Shown here: positions 6,323 through 8,851 of the stretch, one piece after another
How positions within the stretch are numbered: position 1 is the stretch's first letter
How the letters are laid out: each line of letters starts with the position of its first letter
Assembly: GCA_023415035.1 (NCBI GenBank)
Contig: JAEZLX010000064.1
Location: 1-8,851 of the forward strand
Reading direction: 5' to 3'
Origin: Pseudomonadota bacterium
Lineage (GTDB): Bacteria; Pseudomonadota; Gammaproteobacteria; Burkholderiales; Burkholderiaceae_C
Length of the DNA: 8,851 nucleotides
Made by a program: the position numbers and the translations under genes
Notes under the pieces: model-generated
What the model was told of the DNA's origin: nothing
The model's database searches: none
The model's input: only the letters and a program-made list of their open reading frames with translations

Positions 6323-7701
6323 GCCGGCTCGTTGTCGTCTCCAACCGCGTCGCCGATCCGCGCAAATCCGCGGCCGGCGGCTTGGCCATTGCCGTGGGGC
6401 AGGCACTCACGGCCTCGGGCGGGCTATGGTTCGGCTGGAGCGGCAAGGTCGTGGACCGGCATGGCCCGGCCTCGGCCGGCGTGCGCATCCAGCACGCGGG
6501 CAACGTGCAGCTGGCGACCGTGGACCTGAGCCGCGAGGACTACGAAAGCTACTACCTCGGCTACAGCAACGACGTGCTGTGGCCGGTGTTCCACTACCGG
6601 CTGGACCTGGCCAATTTCGACGGCGGCTACATCCACGGCTACCGGCGGGTGAACCAGATGTTCGCGCAACGGCTGACAAGCCTGCTGCGGCCCGACGACA
6701 TCGTCTGGGTGCACGACTACCACCTGATTCCGCTGGCTGCCGAACTGCGCGCCATGGGCTGCCGCCAGCGCATGGGCTTCTTCCTGCACATCCCGCTGCC
6801 ACCGCCGCTGATCCTGGCTGCTGTCCCGGAGAACGAGTGGCTGATGCGCTCCCTGTTCGCCTACGACCTCGTTGGCCTGCAAAGCCGGGCGGACCTGCAG
6901 CACTTCTCGGACTACATCGACGCCGAGGTCGGTGCCGAAGACCTGGGGGACCACCGGTTCCGTGCTTTCGGCAAGACGCTGCAGGTGCAGTCCTTCCCGA
7001 TCGGCATCGACGTGGACGAGTTCACCAGCCTGGGACAAGGGCGCGAGGCGCAGGACACCTACGCCCACCTGCGCGAGGAGTATTCGCGCCGCCGGCTGCT
7101 GATCGGCGTCGAGCGCATGGACTACTCCAAGGGCTTGCCGCAGCGCCTGCAGGCCTTCCGGCAGCTGCTGCAGAACTACCCCGAGAACATGGGCAGCGCC
7201 ACGCTGATCCAGATCACCTCGCCCAGCCGGGAATCGGTCGATGCCTACGCGTCCCTGCGGCGGGAGCTGGAAAGTCTCAGCGGCGCCATCAACGGCGACT
7301 TCGGCGAGCTCGACTGGATGCCCGTGCGTTACATCCACCGCAACGTCGCACGCCGCCGCCTGCCCGGCGTGTACCGGGCCGCCAGCGTGGCGCTGGTCAC
7401 GCCGCTGCGCGATGGCATGAACCTCGTGGCCAAGGAGTTCATCGCGGCGCAGGACCCCGAAGACCCGGGCGTGCTGGTGCTCTCGCGCTTTGCCGGCGCC
7501 GCCGAACAGTTGCGCGATGCGCTGCTGGTCAATCCCTACGACACTCGCCACACGGCCGACACCATCCAGCGCGCGTTGCGCATGCCGCTGGGCGAGCGCC
7601 AGGAGCGTCACCAGGCGCTGCTGCACATCATTCGCGAGCAGGATGTGCACTGGTGGTGCCGGCGCTTTCTCGACACCCTGGCCGAGATTCCTGCCTCGTG
7701 A
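6319..7701 (+). CDS. otsA: Alpha,alpha-trehalose-phosphate synthase (UDP-forming)
   Basis: A 460-residue retaining GT20 glucosyltransferase that makes trehalose-6-phosphate from UDP-glucose and glucose-6-phosphate in the cytoplasm. It follows E. coli OtsA almost throughout: MSRLVVVSNR with Arg10, GGLWFGWSGK, YYLGYSNDVLWPVFHYR, VWVHDYHL with Asp133, FFLHIPLPP, the donor-site ERMDYSKG with Arg266 and Lys271, and RDGMNLVAKEF with Asp365 and Glu373. These correspond to E. coli D130, R262, K267, D361 and E369 with a constant offset of about 4. The final GVLVLSRFAGAA and VNPYD segments are also conserved. The usual HIPFPP is HIPLPP here, a mild change. The start is the ATG that overlaps the GH15 stop (ATGA at 6319-6322), matching the E. 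coli N-terminus exactly; the open frame to the left lies within GH15 and is not coding. It is the last gene of the operon, 6 bases from the end of the convergent glk. Confidence 0.97.
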   Translation: MSRLVVVSNRVADPRKSAAGGLAIAVGQALTASGGLWFGWSGKVVDRHGPASAGVRIQHAGNVQLATVDLSREDYESYYLGYSNDVLWPVFHYRLDLANFDGGYIHGYRRVNQMFAQRLTSLLRPDDIVWVHDYHLIPLAAELRAMGCRQRMGFFLHIPLPPPLILAAVPENEWLMRSLFAYDLVGLQSRADLQHFSDYIDAEVGAEDLGDHRFRAFGKTLQVQSFPIGIDVDEFTSLGQGREAQDTYAHLREEYSRRRLLIGVERMDYSKGLPQRLQAFRQLLQNYPENMGSATLIQITSPSRESVDAYASLRRELESLSGAINGDFGELDWMPVRYIHRNVARRRLPGVYRAASVALVTPLRDGMNLVAKEFIAAQDPEDPGVLVLSRFAGAAEQLRDALLVNPYDTRHTADTIQRALRMPLGERQERHQALLHIIREQDVHWWCRRFLDTLAEIPAS

Positions 7702-7707
7702 GCCACC

Positions 7708-8673
7708 TCAGCCCAGCACGCGGGCGACACCGATCAGCGCCGGCGATTGCGGCGAGGTGATCACCCACACGGGAATGCGGGCCAGATGCTCGCGGTAGCG
7801 TCCCTTGCGTTCGAAACGCTCGCGGAACGGCGAGCGGTCGAACCACTCGCCCAGGCGTGGCACGATGCCGCCGCCGATGTACAGTCCCCCACGCGCGCCC
7901 AGCGTCAGGGCCAGGTTGCCTGCCACCGAGCCGAGCAGCGCGCAGAACATCGTCAGCGTCTCCACGGCCTGTGGCAGGCTGCCGGACAGTGCCGCCGAGG
8001 TCACGTCAGCAGGCATTTCCAGCGCGGATGCATCGATGCCGTCGGTATGGCAGAGGATGCGACAGCCATCCAGCAGTCCCTGGCCCGAGAGAAATCGTTC
8101 GGCCGATGCGCGCCCGTACATGCCAGCCAATCCCTCCATCACCACCCGCTCGCGCGGCGTCGACGCTGGCAGGGTCACGTGACCGCCCTCGCCTTCGATG
8201 GCCACCCAGCCGCCGAATCCGTCGGGCAGCAGGCCTGATGCCCCCAGACCCGTGCCCGGCCCCAGCAAGGCCATCGCAGCATCGGGATCAGCCTCTCCAC
8301 CGCCCACCTGGCGCAGTTCCGTCTTCGGAATCATGGGCAGGGCCAGGGCCAGCGCCGTGAAATCGTTGACCACACGCAGCACATCCAGCCCAAGCGCCGT
8401 GCACAACTCGAGTTGCGAAAACTGCCAGTGGTGGTTGGTCATGCTCACCCGGTCATCCTTGACCAGGCTGGCCACGGCAAGCGCCGCGGCCCTGGGCGAC
8501 GGAAGTCCCTGCCCGGCCAGATAGGCACGGATCGCGTCCAGCAGGTCGGGATGGTCGGCAGTGCGCTGCACCTGGGCGGCGGTGATGCCCTCACCCGGCA
8601 AGGACTGCCAGCCGAATCGGGTGTTCGTACCGCCGATGTCGGCCAGCAGCCGCGGATAGGGAGCCGTGGACAC
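7708..8673 (-). CDS. glk: Glucokinase (Glk family)
   Basis: An ATP-dependent glucokinase of the bacterial Glk family, making glucose-6-phosphate from cytoplasmic glucose. Conserved parts, numbered from the chosen GTG, are LLADIGGTNTRFG (phosphate-1, about residues 9-21), NHHWQFS, VVNDFTALA with the catalytic-base Asp104 (E. coli D100), LLGPGTGLG (phosphate-2 loop), EGEGGHVTLP (glucose-binding Glu/His), and GLYIGGGIVPRL near the C-terminus. There is no ATG start. The GTG at 8673 gives 321 residues, the same as E. coli Glk, and an MST-like N-terminus. In-frame TTG codons at 8697 (preceded at 6 bases by GGCGGA, the best Shine-Dalgarno-like match) and at 8712 are alternatives, giving 329 or 334 residues. 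It lies just downstream of a DUF2905-type gene on the same strand, probably in one operon. It converges on otsA and supplies that enzyme's acceptor substrate, but is transcribed separately. Confidence 0.94.
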   Translation of the reverse strand: MSTAPYPRLLADIGGTNTRFGWQSLPGEGITAAQVQRTADHPDLLDAIRAYLAGQGLPSPRAAALAVASLVKDDRVSMTNHHWQFSQLELCTALGLDVLRVVNDFTALALALPMIPKTELRQVGGGEADPDAAMALLGPGTGLGASGLLPDGFGGWVAIEGEGGHVTLPASTPRERVVMEGLAGMYGRASAERFLSGQGLLDGCRILCHTDGIDASALEMPADVTSAALSGSLPQAVETLTMFCALLGSVAGNLALTLGARGGLYIGGGIVPRLGEWFDRSPFRERFERKGRYREHLARIPVWVITSPQSPALIGVARVLG

Positions 8674-8713
8674 TGTGGTGGTGGCAAAGGCTGGCAACTC
8701 GGATCCGCCCAAC

Positions 8714-8851
8714 TCAGACGAGATAACTGATCAGGCTCGCCAGCAGGCTCAGCACGATGGTCGTCATCAGCGGGATGTACCACTCGCGGCCGAACAGACG
8801 GAAGCGCAGATCGCCCGGCAGGCGCCCGAAGCCCAGCCGTTGCAGCAGCGG
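8714..8851 (-). CDS. DUF2905-type small membrane protein, C-terminal part only
   Basis: The last 45 codons of a minus-strand gene that runs off the right edge, ending with TGA at 8716-8714. The fragment has LGFGRLPGDLRFR followed by FGREWYIPL and a C-terminal hydrophobic helix (TTIVLSLLASLISYLV). The G-RLPGD-R pattern followed by a short aromatic stretch and one transmembrane segment is the signature I associate with DUF2905, a family of about 70-residue proteins with two predicted membrane segments and no known function. The N-terminal half, including the first membrane helix and the start codon, lies outside the window. The stop is one base from the most upstream possible glk start (TGA, G, TTG) and 40 bases from the preferred one, so the two genes are likely cotranscribed. 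Family assignment rests on a short piece, hence moderate confidence. Confidence 0.75.
   Translation of the reverse strand, partial: PLLQRLGFGRLPGDLRFRLFGREWYIPLMTTIVLSLLASLISYLV

Noticed and set aside
4424..6406. A 660-codon open frame on the minus strand opposite the whole GH15 gene
   Set aside because: Its translation is rich in Arg, His, Gln and Ala with no recognisable domain, and it is exactly antisense to a strongly conserved GH15 gene. Such frames are common opposite GC-rich genes.
6424..7650. A 408-codon open frame on the minus strand opposite otsA
   Set aside because: Same phenomenon: no family motifs, full overlap with the well-supported otsA gene.
7699..7710. TGAG-CCAC-CTCA mini-palindrome joining the otsA and glk stop codons, considered as a bidirectional terminator
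   Set aside because: The stem is only 4 base pairs and there is no T-run on either side; it arises from the two facing TGA stops.
1..8851. Search for tRNA or rRNA genes, insertion sequences, CRISPR arrays, tandem repeats or phage/defence genes
   Set aside because: Almost every base is accounted for by conserved metabolic and housekeeping genes, and I saw no repeat arrays, transposase motifs or RNA gene signatures by reading.

Overview
The window is GC-rich chromosomal DNA from a proteobacterium, most likely a betaproteobacterium of the order Burkholderiales. This placement is an inference from the style of the encoded proteins (Slt, GST and HD-domain Cca lying side by side; Glk starting with a PRLLADIGGTN-type N-terminus) and the high-GC codon use; no rRNA or other phylogenetic marker is present. 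Coding density is very high: the longest non-coding gap is about 100 bases and there are no RNA genes, insertion sequences, CRISPR arrays or phage genes.

Left part (1-3686, all + strand): the 3' portion of a soluble lytic murein transglycosylase gene cut by the window edge, a cytosolic glutathione S-transferase with a strong ribosome binding site, and a full-length multifunctional CCA tRNA nucleotidyltransferase (cca). These are housekeeping functions in cell wall turnover, detoxification or redox, and tRNA maturation.

Middle part (3759-7701, + strand): a compact three-gene trehalose operon, otsB (trehalose-6-phosphate phosphatase), a glycoside hydrolase family 15 gene (glucoamylase/trehalase-like) and otsA (trehalose-6-phosphate synthase). 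Both junctions are 4-base ATGA overlaps, so the three products are probably translationally coupled. OtsA joins UDP-glucose and glucose-6-phosphate into trehalose-6-phosphate, OtsB removes the phosphate, and the GH15 enzyme may hydrolyse trehalose or a related alpha-glucoside to glucose. A -10-like element resembling the stationary-phase sigma factor type lies immediately before otsB.

Right part (7708-8851, - strand): a glucokinase gene (glk) that converges on otsA with a 6-base gap, preceded by the 3' end of a small DUF2905-type membrane protein gene that runs off the window. Glucokinase converts glucose to glucose-6-phosphate, the OtsA acceptor, so the right half can be read as a small glucose/trehalose module, although glk is on the opposite strand and is not part of the ots operon.

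I found no clear evidence of a previously undescribed system. The points most worth a second look are the GH15 enzyme locked between otsB and otsA, the almost leaderless promoters suggested before otsB and cca, an insertion in the Cca catalytic head, and the uncertain glk start next to the DUF2905 stop.
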